A stretch of DNA of 51,502 nt, taken from positions 28,809 to 80,310 of the forward strand of contig NZ_BBYM01000039.1 in the NCBI RefSeq assembly GCF_001570405.1, in the 5' to 3' direction. Below the pieces are notes generated by a model. It worked only from the letters and a program-made list of their open reading frames with translations, did not search any database and had not been told where the DNA came from. Position numbers and translations under genes: made by a program. Source of the stretch: Microtetraspora niveoalba. Lineage in GTDB: Bacteria > Actinomycetota > Actinomycetes > Streptosporangiales > Streptosporangiaceae. Positions 25,703-34,833 of the stretch are shown one piece after another. Each line of letters starts with the position of its first letter. Within the stretch, counting starts at the first letter, position 1.

Positions 25703-27136
25703 GTGACCACCCGTCTGCAGAACTTCGTCAATGGGAAGTTCGTCGACGCAGTGAGCGGCCGTTTCTCCGACGTGATCGATCCGACGACCGGCGAGGTCTA
25801 CGCCCAGGCCCCCGTCTCGGGCCAGGAGGACGTCGACGCGGCCTACGCCGCCGCGACCGCCGCTTTCGAGACCTGGGGTCAGACCACCCCCGCGGAGCGT
25901 TCCGCCCTGCTGCTGAAGATCGCCGACGCGATCGAGGCGCGGGCCGACGAGATCAACGAGGCCGAGTGCCGGAACACCGGAAAGCCGCGCGCCCGCATGG
26001 CGGAGGACGAGACGCCCGTCGCGGCGGACCACTTCCGGTTCTTCGCCGGCGCCGCCCGGACGCTCGAAGGGCCCACCGCGGGTGAGTTCCTCGCCGACCA
26101 CACGTCAATGATCCGGCACGAGCCCATCGGCGTCATCGGTCAGGTCACCCCGTGGAACTACCCCATGATGATGGCGGTCTGGAAGATCGCGCCGGCGCTC
26201 GCCGCGGGCAACACCATCGTGTTGAAGCCGTCCGACACCACCCCGGTCTCCACCGTCAAGCTCGCCGAGATCATCGGTGACATCCTCCCCGCCGGCGTCT
26301 TCAACGTCGTCACCGGCGACCGGGAGACCGGAAGCCTCGTGGTGAGCCACCCCGACGCCTCGATGGTCGCGATCACCGGCTCGGTCGGCGCGGGCATGGC
26401 GGTGGCCAGGACGGCCGCCGACGACCTCAAGCGCGTCCACCTGGAGCTCGGCGGCAAGGCCCCGGTCGTGGTGTTCGAGGACGTCAAGGACATCAAGGCC
26501 GTCGCGGAGGCGATCGCCGGAGCCGGCCTGTACAACGCCGGCCAGGACTGCACCGCCGCCTGCCGCGTGCTGGTCCAGGAGAGCATCCACGACGAGTTCG
26601 CCGCCGCGCTGGCCGAGGCCGCCGCCGCCACCCGACTGGGCGGTCTGGACGACGAGGAGGCCTACTTCGGCCCCCTGAACAACGCCAACCAGCTCGAGCG
26701 CGTCTCGTCGTTCTTCGAGCGGCTGCCGGAGCACGCCACGGTGCTGACCGGCGGTCACCGTGTCGGCGAGAAGGGCTACTTCTTCGCGCCGACCGTCGTG
26801 GACGGCCTCCAGCAGGACGACGAGATGGTGCAGAACGAGGTCTTCGGCCCCGTCATGACCGTCCAGACGTTCAGCGACGAGGCGGACGCCCTGGCCAAGG
26901 CCAACGGCGTCAAGTACGGCCTGTCGGGTTCGGTGTGGACCTCCGACCACGGCCGGGCGATGCGCATGTCCAAGCGCCTCGACTTCGGGGTGGTCTGGGT
27001 CAACACCCACATCCCGTTCGTGTCGGAGATGCCGCACGGCGGCTTCAAGCACTCCGGCTACGGCAAGGACCTTTCGGTCTTCGGGCTGCACGACTACACG
27101 CGCGTCAAGCACGTGATGCACTACATCGGCGAATAG
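25703..27136 (+). CDS. Gamma-aminobutyraldehyde dehydrogenase-like aldehyde dehydrogenase
   Basis: 477 aa of the ALDH superfamily, closest in style to PatD/ProR aminobutyraldehyde dehydrogenases (4-aminobutanal + NAD to GABA). Catalytic residues are in place: E248 (LELGGKAP), C283 (YNAGQDCTAA), N148-region GQVTPWNYP and the NAD-binding ITGSVGAG. The C-terminal MPHGGFKHSGYGKDLSVFGLHDYTRVKHVM is typical of this subgroup. It starts with GTG at 25703, with AGGAGGT 8 bp upstream. It leads a unit with a polyamine ABC transporter and an FAD amine oxidase, which fits putrescine degradation to GABA. Confidence 0.93.
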   Translation: MTTRLQNFVNGKFVDAVSGRFSDVIDPTTGEVYAQAPVSGQEDVDAAYAAATAAFETWGQTTPAERSALLLKIADAIEARADEINEAECRNTGKPRARMAEDETPVAADHFRFFAGAARTLEGPTAGEFLADHTSMIRHEPIGVIGQVTPWNYPMMMAVWKIAPALAAGNTIVLKPSDTTPVSTVKLAEIIGDILPAGVFNVVTGDRETGSLVVSHPDASMVAITGSVGAGMAVARTAADDLKRVHLELGGKAPVVVFEDVKDIKAVAEAIAGAGLYNAGQDCTAACRVLVQESIHDEFAAALAEAAAATRLGGLDDEEAYFGPLNNANQLERVSSFFERLPEHATVLTGGHRVGEKGYFFAPTVVDGLQQDDEMVQNEVFGPVMTVQTFSDEADALAKANGVKYGLSGSVWTSDHGRAMRMSKRLDFGVVWVNTHIPFVSEMPHGGFKHSGYGKDLSVFGLHDYTRVKHVMHYIGE

Positions 27137-27184
27137 GCCGCTCGGCACAGCCGTACGGCCTCCTGAAAGAGGGATATGCCTGGA

Positions 27185-28327
27185 ATGACAGAGATCCAGG
27201 CGGGTACGGGGGCAGCCGGCGTGGCTGCCCCCGACCAGGTGCCCGCCATCGAGCTCGACGGGGTCGTGAAGGAGTACGTCTCACACGGCGAGGTCGTACA
27301 GGCCGTCAAGGGTGTGAGCCTGGCCATCGGCGAGGGAGAGTTCTTCTCCCTGCTCGGGCCCTCGGGGTGCGGGAAGACCACCTCGATGCGGATGATCGCG
27401 GGCTTCGAGGAGCCCACGAGGGGCGTCGTCCGGCTCCACGGCCAGGACGTCACGAACGTTCCCCCGAACAAGCGTGACGTCAACATGGTGTTCCAGTCCT
27501 ACGCGCTCTTCCCCCACATGAACGTCTGGGACAACGTCGCGTTCGGACTCAAGCGCAAGAAGGTGTCGGACGACGAGGTCAGGAGCCGGGTCGGCGAGAT
27601 GCTGGAGATCGTCGACCTGGTCGGCCGCGAGAAGCGGCGCCCCCGGGAGATGTCCGGCGGCCAGCAGCAGCGCGTCGCGCTCGCGCGGGCCCTGGTCAAC
27701 CGGCCGCGCGCCCTCCTCCTCGACGAACCGCTCGGCGCGCTCGACCTCAAGCTGCGCCAGCACATGCAGATCGAGCTCAAGCGCATCCAGCGCGAGGTCG
27801 GCATCACGTTCGTCTACGTGACCCACGACCAGAGCGAGGCGCTCACGATGAGCGACCGCATCGCCGTCATGAACGACGGTCTCGTGGAACAACTCGCCGG
27901 CCCCCGGGAGATCTACGAGCGGCCCGCGACCAAGTTCGTAGCGGGGTTCATCGGGACGTCCAACCTGCTCAGCGGTGTCGTGCGGGCGATGAACGGGGCT
28001 TCCGCCGTGCTCGCGCTCGGTCCCGAGGACCGGGTCGTCGTCCCCATCAAGGGATCGGCGACCGAGGGGGACACCGTCGAGCTGACCGTGCGCCCGGAGA
28101 AGATCACGATCTCCACCGAGCAGCCCGAAGGCGACCTTAGCATGGTGGAAGGAACGGTCTCCGAGGTGGTCTACCTCGGCACCTACAACAGCTACGCGGT
28201 CGCTCTGGCCGGCGGCGCCGAGATCACGGTCTTCCAGCAGAACGCACACGACAGCACCACCACGGCCGAACGAGGCGACACGGTCTGGCTGTCCTGGCAG
28301 CCGCAGCACTCCTACGCGCTGCAGTAA
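27185..28327 (+). CDS. potA: Spermidine/putrescine ABC transporter ATP-binding protein
   Basis: About 380 aa. Walker [11 protein letters not shown]-loop [21 protein letters not shown], signature [15 protein letters not shown], Walker [13 protein letters not shown] and switch THDQSEAL; then a C-terminal TOBE regulatory domain (VRPEKITIS...[20 protein letters not shown]). The PotA subfamily is clear. I take the ATG at 27185; the ATG at 27176 sits only 1 bp after the GAGGGA ribosome site. It follows the aldehyde dehydrogenase by 48 bp. Confidence 0.94.
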   Translation: MTEIQAGTGAAGVAAPDQVPAIELDGVVKEYVSHGEVVQAVKGVSLAIGEGEFFSLLGPSGCGKTTSMRMIAGFEEPTRGVVRLHGQDVTNVPPNKRDVNMVFQSYALFPHMNVWDNVAFGLKRKKVSDDEVRSRVGEMLEIVDLVGREKRRPREMSGGQQQRVALARALVNRPRALLLDEPLGALDLKLRQHMQIELKRIQREVGITFVYVTHDQSEALTMSDRIAVMNDGLVEQLAGPREIYERPATKFVAGFIGTSNLLSGVVRAMNGASAVLALGPEDRVVVPIKGSATEGDTVELTVRPEKITISTEQPEGDLSMVEGTVSEVVYLGTYNSYAVALAGGAEITVFQQNAHDSTTTAERGDTVWLSWQPQHSYALQ

Positions 28328-28355
28328 CACCCCTCGAAACGGGAGCACGAACCCC

Positions 28356-29615
28356 ATGAGCAACCCCTCAACGCCTGATCCGGCGTTTCTCCGCGGTCTC
28401 ACCCAGCGCCGCCTCGGCCGTCGTGACGCCTTCCGTGTGGCCGGTCTTTCCGCCGCCGGTCTCGCTCTCGCCGCCTGCGGGGTGCAGGGGAAGGGCGTCG
28501 CCCGGCCCACCAGCTCCGCCCAGGCCCAGTCCGAGGTGGAGAAGTACTGGGCCGGCAAGGTGAAGAACGGCCACGTCGACTTCGCCAACTGGCCGCTCTA
28601 CATGGACCCCGAACACCCCGAGCTGAAGAAGTTCACCGAGCAGACCGGCATCACGGTGACCTACAAGGAGGTCATCCAGGAGACCACGAGCTGGTTCGCC
28701 AAGATCCAGCCGCAGCTCGCCGCCGGCCAGTCCATCGACTACGACCTGATGGTCGTCACCAACAGCATCCAGCTCACCCAGCTCATCAAGCTCGGCTACC
28801 TGGTGCCGCTCGACCACGAGAGGCTGCCGAACTTCGCCAAGAACGTCGGCGAGCGGTACAAGAACGAGTCGTTCGACCCCGGCAACGTGTTCACCGTGCC
28901 GTACGCCTCGGGCATGACCGGCATCGCCTACAACCCCAAGTACGTGACCACCCCGCCCACCAGCTACTCCGCGCTGTGGGACCCCAAGTACAAGGGCAAG
29001 GTCGGCATGATGGCCGACTCGCAGGAGATCGCCAACTTCGGCATGTTCGTGCTCGGCATCGACCCGGAGAAGTCCACCCCGGCCGACTGGGAGAAGGCCG
29101 CGGACAAGCTCAGGCAGCAGCGCGACTCCGGGATCGTCCGCAAGTACTACGACCAGTCGTACATCGACCCGCTGGCGAAGGGCGACATCTGGCTCTGCCA
29201 GGCATGGTCGGGCGACGTCTTCCAGAAGAACCTCTCCGACGGCACGGACCTCAAGTTCGTGATCCCCGAGGAGGGCGCCACGATCTGGACCGACAACTTC
29301 ATGATCCCCAAGTCGGCCGCCAACCCCGTGGACGCGATCACGCTCATCGACTTCTTCTACCAGCCCCCCATCGCGGCCAGCCTGGCGGAGTACATCAACT
29401 ACGTCACGCCGGTCCCGGCGGCGCAGGAGATCATCCGCTCCAACGCGGCGAAGGCGACGGGCGAGGACAAGAAGACGCTCGAGATGATCGCCGACAGCCC
29501 GCTGGTGTTCCCGAGCCCCGAGGTGTACGCCAAGCTGCGCACCTACCGGACGCTCGCGGACTCCGCCGAGCAGAAGAAGTTCGAGAGCATCTTCCAGCCC
29601 ATCACCACCTCATGA
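28356..29615 (+). CDS. potD: Spermidine/putrescine-binding lipoprotein (PotD/PotF-like)
   Basis: 419 aa. The N-terminus has a twin-arginine motif (GRRDAF, R22-R23) followed by a hydrophobic stretch and lipobox LAAC (C41), so it is probably a Tat-exported lipoprotein. The mature part is a type 2 periplasmic-binding fold: VDFANWPLYMDPE, FTEQTGITVTYKEVIQE, DYDLMVVTNSIQLTQLIKLGYLVPLDHERLPN, VPYASGMTGIAYNPKYV and DIWLCQAWSGDV. It belongs to the polyamine-binding subgroup. It lies 28 bp after potA. Confidence 0.94.
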   Translation: MSNPSTPDPAFLRGLTQRRLGRRDAFRVAGLSAAGLALAACGVQGKGVARPTSSAQAQSEVEKYWAGKVKNGHVDFANWPLYMDPEHPELKKFTEQTGITVTYKEVIQETTSWFAKIQPQLAAGQSIDYDLMVVTNSIQLTQLIKLGYLVPLDHERLPNFAKNVGERYKNESFDPGNVFTVPYASGMTGIAYNPKYVTTPPTSYSALWDPKYKGKVGMMADSQEIANFGMFVLGIDPEKSTPADWEKAADKLRQQRDSGIVRKYYDQSYIDPLAKGDIWLCQAWSGDVFQKNLSDGTDLKFVIPEEGATIWTDNFMIPKSAANPVDAITLIDFFYQPPIAASLAEYINYVTPVPAAQEIIRSNAAKATGEDKKTLEMIADSPLVFPSPEVYAKLRTYRTLADSAEQKKFESIFQPITTS

Positions 29616-29691
29616 ACGAGCGGAGCGAGAAACTCGACAGGCGCGGCGCCCCCCGCTCGCGCGGCTCCCGGCCACTCGGCGAGGAGACGCC

Positions 29692-30555
29692 ATGCGAAGG
29701 CTGAGGGCGGCGCTGACGCCGTACGCGCTGATCTTCCCCGGCGGTGTCTGGCTCGCGATCTTCTTCGTGGTCCCCACCGTGGTCATGCTCTCCCTGTCCC
29801 TGCAGTCGGGGAACGTGGCCGACGGGTTCGTCTTCACCTGGAACTGGCAGTCGTACGTCGACGGGCTGACGAACTACCACGACCAGATCATCCGCTCCCT
29901 GGTCTACGGCCTGGCCGCGACCCTGATCCAGATCGTCATCGGCTTCCCCGTGGCGTACTGGATCGCCTTCAAGGGCGGAAGGCACAAGTCCGTCTACCTC
30001 TTCCTCCTGCTGCTGCCGTTCCTCGTGTCGTTCGTCCTGCGGACGATCTCCTGGCAGTTCCTGCTGTCGGACAACGGCATGCTGCTCGGCCCGCTGAAGA
30101 ACATCGGGTTGCTGCCCGGCGACTTCCGCGTCCTGGCCACGCCGTTCGCCGTGATCGGCGGCCTGGCGTACAACTTCCTGCCGTTCATGGTGCTGCCGAT
30201 ATACGTGGCGCTCGAACGGATCGACCCCCGGGTCCTCGAGGCGGCCAACGACCTGTACGCCGGGAAGTTCCAGACGTTCCTCCGCGTGGTGCTCCCGCTG
30301 TCGCTGCCCGGCGTGTTCGCCGGGGTGCTGATGACGTTCGTGCCCGCCAGCTCGGACTACGTCAACGCCTCGGTGCTCGGCGGCACCAACACCACGATGA
30401 TCGGCAACGTCATCCAGAACCAGTACCTCGTCACGCAGGACTACCCGACGGCGTCGGCGTTGTCGTTCACGCTGATGGCGCTGCTGCTGGTCGGCATCTT
30501 CGCCTACGCCAAGGCGCTCGGGACCGAGGACGTCCTGGAGGTGGCGGCGCGATGA
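29692..30555 (+). CDS. potB: Polyamine ABC transporter permease (PotB-like)
   Basis: 287 aa, six membrane spans, with the binding-protein-dependent transport EAA loop EAANDLYAGKFQTFLRVVLPLSLPGV. The N-terminal ALTPYALIFPGGVWLAIFFVVPTVVMLSLSLQ and the loop between spans match PotB/PotH. The ATG at 29692 follows GAGGAG by 6 bp. The stop overlaps the next gene by 4 bp. Confidence 0.93.
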   Translation: MRRLRAALTPYALIFPGGVWLAIFFVVPTVVMLSLSLQSGNVADGFVFTWNWQSYVDGLTNYHDQIIRSLVYGLAATLIQIVIGFPVAYWIAFKGGRHKSVYLFLLLLPFLVSFVLRTISWQFLLSDNGMLLGPLKNIGLLPGDFRVLATPFAVIGGLAYNFLPFMVLPIYVALERIDPRVLEAANDLYAGKFQTFLRVVLPLSLPGVFAGVLMTFVPASSDYVNASVLGGTNTTMIGNVIQNQYLVTQDYPTASALSFTLMALLLVGIFAYAKALGTEDVLEVAAR

Positions 30556-31331
30556 GACTGTTCCGCGGCCGCGGGCTGCAGATCTACACCTGGCTGGTCA
30601 TCGCCTGGCTGATCGTCCCCATCGCGGTGATGGTCCTCTTCGGGTTCAACGACACGAAGGGCCGCTACAACTCCACGTTCCAGGGGTTCACCCTCAAGTG
30701 GTACGGCAAGCTCTTCGAGATCGGCGACCTGACCCAGGCGCTGGTGAACTCGCTGCTCATCGCCGTGCTGACGATGCTGATCGCGGGCGTTCTCGGCTCG
30801 CTCATCGGCCTCGCGCTCGGCCGGTACCGCTTCCGCGGTTCCGGGGCGATGAACGTCGTCATGTTCGCGGCGATCTCCTGCGCCGAGATCGTGATGGGCG
30901 CGTCCCTGCTGTCGCTGTTCGTCACCCTCGCCGTCCCGCTCGGCTTCTGGACGATCGTGATCTCGCACGTGATGTTCTCGATCTCGTTCGTGGCTATCAC
31001 GGTGCGGGCCAGGGTGATGACGCTGGACGCCTCCCTGGAGGAGGCGGCCAGGGACCTCGGCGCGGGCACCTGGACCACGTTCCGCCTGGTGACACTGCCG
31101 ATGATCTTCCCGGGCGTGCTGGCGGGGTCGATGCTGGCGTTCGCGCTGTCCATCGACGACTTCGTCATCACCAACTTCAACTCCGGCGGCACGGTGACGT
31201 TCCCGCTGTGGATCTGGGGATCCACGCGGGTCGGCATCCCGCCGCAGGTCAACGTGATGGGCACGCTGATCTTCGCGGCCGGACTGCTGATCGCCCTCGG
31301 CAACGCGCTCGTCGCGCGGCGCCGCCGCTAG
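30552..31331 (+). CDS. potC: Polyamine ABC transporter permease (PotC-like)
   Basis: 259 aa, six spans, EAA loop EEAARDLGAGTWTTFRLVTLPMIFPGVLAG and the PotC-type motif SIDDFVITNFNSGGTVTFPLWIWGSTRVGIPPQVNVMGTL (read as overlapping segments). It starts at 30552 in an ATGA overlap with potB. Together with potA, potB and potD it forms a complete importer. A stem-loop follows directly after the stop. Confidence 0.94.
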   Translation: MRLFRGRGLQIYTWLVIAWLIVPIAVMVLFGFNDTKGRYNSTFQGFTLKWYGKLFEIGDLTQALVNSLLIAVLTMLIAGVLGSLIGLALGRYRFRGSGAMNVVMFAAISCAEIVMGASLLSLFVTLAVPLGFWTIVISHVMFSISFVAITVRARVMTLDASLEEAARDLGAGTWTTFRLVTLPMIFPGVLAGSMLAFALSIDDFVITNFNSGGTVTFPLWIWGSTRVGIPPQVNVMGTLIFAAGLLIALGNALVARRRR

Positions 31332-31336
31332 ACCCC

Positions 31337-31370
31337 GGCCGGCCCCCTCGCCGACGCGAGGGGGCCGGCC
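31337..31370 (+). terminator. GC-rich terminator hairpin after potC
   Basis: Perfect 14-bp arms GGCCGGCCCCCTCG (31337-31350) and CGAGGGGGCCGGCC (31357-31370) with a 6-nt loop, starting 6 bp after the potC stop and lacking a U-tract. It probably lowers expression of the downstream oxidase gene relative to the transporter. Confidence 0.8.
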
Positions 31371-31489
31371 ACACCCACATCACGGAGCATTCAGGGAGAG
31401 GTGAGATCGGAGCGAGGGGGAACCCGCGCGCGACCGGCCGTTTCGGGGTCGCGCAACCAACCAACTGAACACGTAGGGAAGTGAAAGTT

Positions 31490-32884
31490 GTGGATCCGCT
31501 GAAGGCTCTTGCTGACGCGGAGCGCACGCCGTACTGGCTGGACCAGCCAGGGGCACCGGAGCCGTCACCGCGGCTCACCAACGACACCACCGCCGACCTG
31601 GCCGTCGTCGGAGGTGGATTCTCCGGTCTGTGGACCGCGCTGATGGCCAAGGAGAGAGACCCCTCGCAGGATGTGGTCCTGCTGGAGGGCAAGAGCGTCG
31701 GCTGGGCCGCCTCCGGCCGCAACGGAGGCTTCTGCGCCGCCAGCATCACCCACGGACTGTCCAACGGCATGGCCCGCTGGCCCGACGAGCTCCCCACCCT
31801 GGAACGTCTCGGGCGGGAGAACCTCGACGAGATCGAGGCGTCCGTCGAGCGGTACGGCATCCGCTGCTCGTTCGAGCGGACCGGCGAGATGAACGTCGCC
31901 ACCGAGGAATGGCAGCTCGACGGGCTGCGCGAGGCCGAGCGGGCCGCGCGGGAGCTCGGTTCGGACCAGCTCTATCTCGACCGCGACCAGGTGCGCGCCG
32001 AGGTGGACTCGCCGACCTATCTGGGCGCGCTGTGGCAGCGGGACTCCGTCGCGATGGTGGACCCGGCCCGGCTCGCCTGGGGACTGCGGGACGCCTGCCT
32101 GCGGATGGGCGTGCGCATCTACGAGAACACGCCGGCCAGATCGATCTCCGACGAGGGGGACCGGCTGGAGATCGCCACCCCGCACGGCGCCGTCCGGGCC
32201 CGCCGGGTGGCCCTGGGCACCGGCGTCTTCCCCCCGCTGCTGCGCCGCCTGCGGCACTTCCTGGTCCCGGTGTACGACTACGTCCTGATGACGGAGCCGC
32301 TGCCCGACGACAAGCTGGCCCGGATCGGCTGGCGCAACCGGCAGGGCATCGGCGACTCGGCCAACCAGTTCCACTACTACCGGCTGACCGACGACAACCG
32401 CATCCTGTGGGGCGGCTACGACGCCGTCTACCACAACGGGGGGCTGATCAAGGCCGGGTACGACCAGCGGGACGAGACCTTCGAGAAGCTGGCGCGGCAC
32501 TTCTTCGACACGTTCCCGCAGCTCGAAGGCGTCCGCTTCACGCACAGGTGGGGCGGGGTGATCGACACCTGCAGCCGGTTCGCCGCCTTCTACGGCACCG
32601 CGTACGGCTCCCGCCTCGCGTACGCGGCCGGATACACCGGCCTGGGCGTGGGGGCCACCAGGTTCGGGGCCAACGTCATGCTGGACCTGCTCGGCGGCGA
32701 GGAGACCGAACGCACCCGGCTGCGGATGGTGCGGACCAAGCCGGTGCCGTTCCCGCCGGAGCCGGCGCGTTCGGGGGTCATCCAGCTCACCCGCTGGTCG
32801 ATCGCGCGCGCCGACGCCCACGAGGGGCGGCGCAACCTCTGGCTGCGCACCCTCGACGCGCTGGGGCTCGGCTTCGACTCCTGA
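31490..32884 (+). CDS. PuuB-like FAD-dependent amine oxidoreductase
   Basis: 464 aa of the DAO family. The FAD-binding motif is DLAVVGGGFSGLWTAL, followed by VVLLEGKSVGWAASGRNGGFC, which is characteristic of gamma-glutamylputrescine oxidase PuuB and relatives. The C-terminal GYTGLGVGATRFGANVMLDLL is the second FAD contact. I take the GTG at 31490 (AGGGA 10 bp upstream) over the GTG at 31481, which overlaps that site. With the aldehyde dehydrogenase it would convert imported putrescine to an aminoaldehyde and then to the acid. No glutamate-putrescine ligase (PuuA) gene is present here, so it may act on free polyamine or PuuA may be elsewhere. Confidence 0.9.
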   Translation: MDPLKALADAERTPYWLDQPGAPEPSPRLTNDTTADLAVVGGGFSGLWTALMAKERDPSQDVVLLEGKSVGWAASGRNGGFCAASITHGLSNGMARWPDELPTLERLGRENLDEIEASVERYGIRCSFERTGEMNVATEEWQLDGLREAERAARELGSDQLYLDRDQVRAEVDSPTYLGALWQRDSVAMVDPARLAWGLRDACLRMGVRIYENTPARSISDEGDRLEIATPHGAVRARRVALGTGVFPPLLRRLRHFLVPVYDYVLMTEPLPDDKLARIGWRNRQGIGDSANQFHYYRLTDDNRILWGGYDAVYHNGGLIKAGYDQRDETFEKLARHFFDTFPQLEGVRFTHRWGGVIDTCSRFAAFYGTAYGSRLAYAAGYTGLGVGATRFGANVMLDLLGGEETERTRLRMVRTKPVPFPPEPARSGVIQLTRWSIARADAHEGRRNLWLRTLDALGLGFDS

Positions 32885-32937
32885 CGGACCGTCCGTTCCC
32901 CCGGCTCCCGCGCGGGAGCCGGGGGAACGTCCGTCAG
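32881..32937. terminator. Bidirectional terminator between the oxidase and acyl-CoA synthetase genes
   Basis: A nested palindrome: outer 9-bp arms CTGACGGAC (32881-32889) and GTCCGTCAG (32929-32937), inner arms GTTCCCCCGGCTCCCG and CGGGAGCCGGGGGAAC. It contains the stop codons of both convergent genes (TGA 32882-32884 and, on the minus strand, 32934-32936). Confidence 0.88.
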
Positions 32938-34817
32938 CGGCCCAGCGTGGCGCGGAGCGCGTCGAGCACCGAGGCGTCCTCGATGGTGGAGGGCACCGGC
33001 TCGTCGGCTCCCTCGGCGATGCCGCGCATCGTCTTGCGCAGGATCTTCCCGGACCGGGTCTTAGGCAGCCCGGACACCACGTCCACCCGCTTGAGCGCCG
33101 CGACCGCGCCGACCTGCTCGCGCACCCTCGCGACCAGCTCGGCGCGCAGCATGTCGTGGTCGGCGGACACCCCGCTCTTGAGCACCACGAAGCCGCGCGG
33201 GACCTGCCCCTTGAGCTGGTCGGCCACGCCGATCACCGCGCACTCGGCGACCGCCGGGTGCGTGGCGAGCGCGGCCTCCATGGCGCCCGTCGAGAGCCGG
33301 TGCCCGGCGACGTTGATCACGTCGTCGGTCCGGCCCATCACGAACAGGTAGCCGTCCTCGTCGAGGTAGCCGCCGTCGCCGGTCAGATAGTGGCCGGGGA
33401 ACGCGGACAGGTACGACGCGACGTACCGCTCGTCGTCCTCCCAGAGCGTCGGCAGGGCGCCTGGCGGGAGCGGCAGCCGCACGCAGATCGCGCCCTCCTC
33501 GCCCGGGCCGCACGGCTCGCCCCCCTGGCGGAGGACGCGCACGTCGTATCCGGGGACCGGCACGGTGGGGGAGCCCGGCTTCACCGGCATCGGGTCCAGC
33601 CCGCGCAGGTTGGCGGCGATGGCCCAGCCCGTCTCGGTCTGCCACCAGTGGTCGATCACCGGCACGCCGAGCCGCTCCGCCGCCCAGTGGTAGGTGTCGG
33701 GGTCGAGCCGTTCCCCTGCGAGGAAGAGCGTCCGCAACGACGAAATATCGTACTTTTCCAGCATTTCGGCGGACGGATCGTCGCGCCTGATCGCCCGGAT
33801 CGCCGTCGGCGCGGTGAACAGCGCGTTCACCCCGTGGTCCGCGACCACCCTCCAGTACGCCCCGGCGTCGGGCGTGCCCACCGGCTTGCCCTCGTAGAGC
33901 ACGGTGGTCGCGCCCAGCAGCAGCGGGCCGTACACGATGTAGGAGTGCCCGACGACCCAGCCGACGTCGGAGGCCGCCCAGAACACCTCGCCCGGGCTCG
34001 TGCCGTACACGTTGCGCATGCTCCACAGCAGCGCGACCGCGTGGCCGCCGTTGTCCCGCACGACGCCCTTCGGCTTCCCGGTCGTCCCGCTGGTGTAGAG
34101 GATGTAGAGCGGGTCGATGGCCGCCACCGGCACGCAGCCGACCGGCTCGGCCGCCGCCATCGCCTCGTCCCAGTCGACGTCGCGGCCCTCGCGCAGCTCG
34201 GCGCGCTCCTGCGGGCGCTGCAGGATCACGCAGTGGCGCGGCGCGTGCGCGGAGAGGTCGAGCGCCGCGTCCAGCATCGGCTTGTACGGGACGATCCGGG
34301 CCGGCTCGACGCCGCACGACGCGGAGACGACGACCTTGGGCCGCGCGTCCTCCAGCCGAAGGGCGAGCTCCTTGGGGGCGAAACCGCCGAAGACGACGGA
34401 GTGGACGGCCCCGAGGCGGGCGCAGGCGAGCATCGCCACCACCGCCTCCGGCACCATCGGCATGTAGACGACCACCCGGTCGCCCTTCGACACGCCGAGG
34501 CCGCGCAGCACACCCGCGAACCGCGCCACCCGGTCGAGCAGCTCCGCGTACGTGAAACGGCGGCACGTACCCGTCACCGGGCTGTCGTGGACGAGGGCGA
34601 GCCGGTCGCCGTGCCCCGCCTCGACGTGCCGGTCGAGCGCGTTGTGACAGGTGTTCAGCTCTCCGCCGGGAAACCAGCGGTAGAAGGGCGGACGGCTGGA
34701 GTCGAGGGCGCGATCCGGTTCGCGATGCCAGGTGACGGCGGACGCCGCCTCCATCCAGAAGCCTTCAGGATCCTCGACACTGCGCGCATGGACGTCGGCG
34801 TACGGCATGCGCCCCAT
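32934..34817 (-). CDS. Propionyl/acetyl-CoA synthetase (PrpE/ACSS3-like)
   Basis: 627 aa from the ATG at 34817 (AGGG 5 bp upstream; a GTG at 34823 is an alternative). ANL-family adenylate-forming enzyme with P-loop YTSGTTGKPKGVVRDNGGHA, WWQTETGW, the YLTGDGGYLDEDGYLFVMGRTDDVINVAGHRLSTGAME A8 region and the A10 lysine in PKTRSGKILRK, the acetylation-controlled residue. The VRDNGGHAVALLWSMRNVYG segment is the mark of the PrpE/ACSS3 branch, so propionate is the more likely substrate. It starts 10 bp after the phosphotriesterase-like gene, so they are co-transcribed. Confidence 0.92.
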   Translation of the reverse strand: MGRMPYADVHARSVEDPEGFWMEAASAVTWHREPDRALDSSRPPFYRWFPGGELNTCHNALDRHVEAGHGDRLALVHDSPVTGTCRRFTYAELLDRVARFAGVLRGLGVSKGDRVVVYMPMVPEAVVAMLACARLGAVHSVVFGGFAPKELALRLEDARPKVVVSASCGVEPARIVPYKPMLDAALDLSAHAPRHCVILQRPQERAELREGRDVDWDEAMAAAEPVGCVPVAAIDPLYILYTSGTTGKPKGVVRDNGGHAVALLWSMRNVYGTSPGEVFWAASDVGWVVGHSYIVYGPLLLGATTVLYEGKPVGTPDAGAYWRVVADHGVNALFTAPTAIRAIRRDDPSAEMLEKYDISSLRTLFLAGERLDPDTYHWAAERLGVPVIDHWWQTETGWAIAANLRGLDPMPVKPGSPTVPVPGYDVRVLRQGGEPCGPGEEGAICVRLPLPPGALPTLWEDDERYVASYLSAFPGHYLTGDGGYLDEDGYLFVMGRTDDVINVAGHRLSTGAMEAALATHPAVAECAVIGVADQLKGQVPRGFVVLKSGVSADHDMLRAELVARVREQVGAVAALKRVDVVSGLPKTRSGKILRKTMRGIAEGADEPVPSTIEDASVLDALRATLGR

Positions 34818-34833
34818 TTTCACCCTGCTCGCG

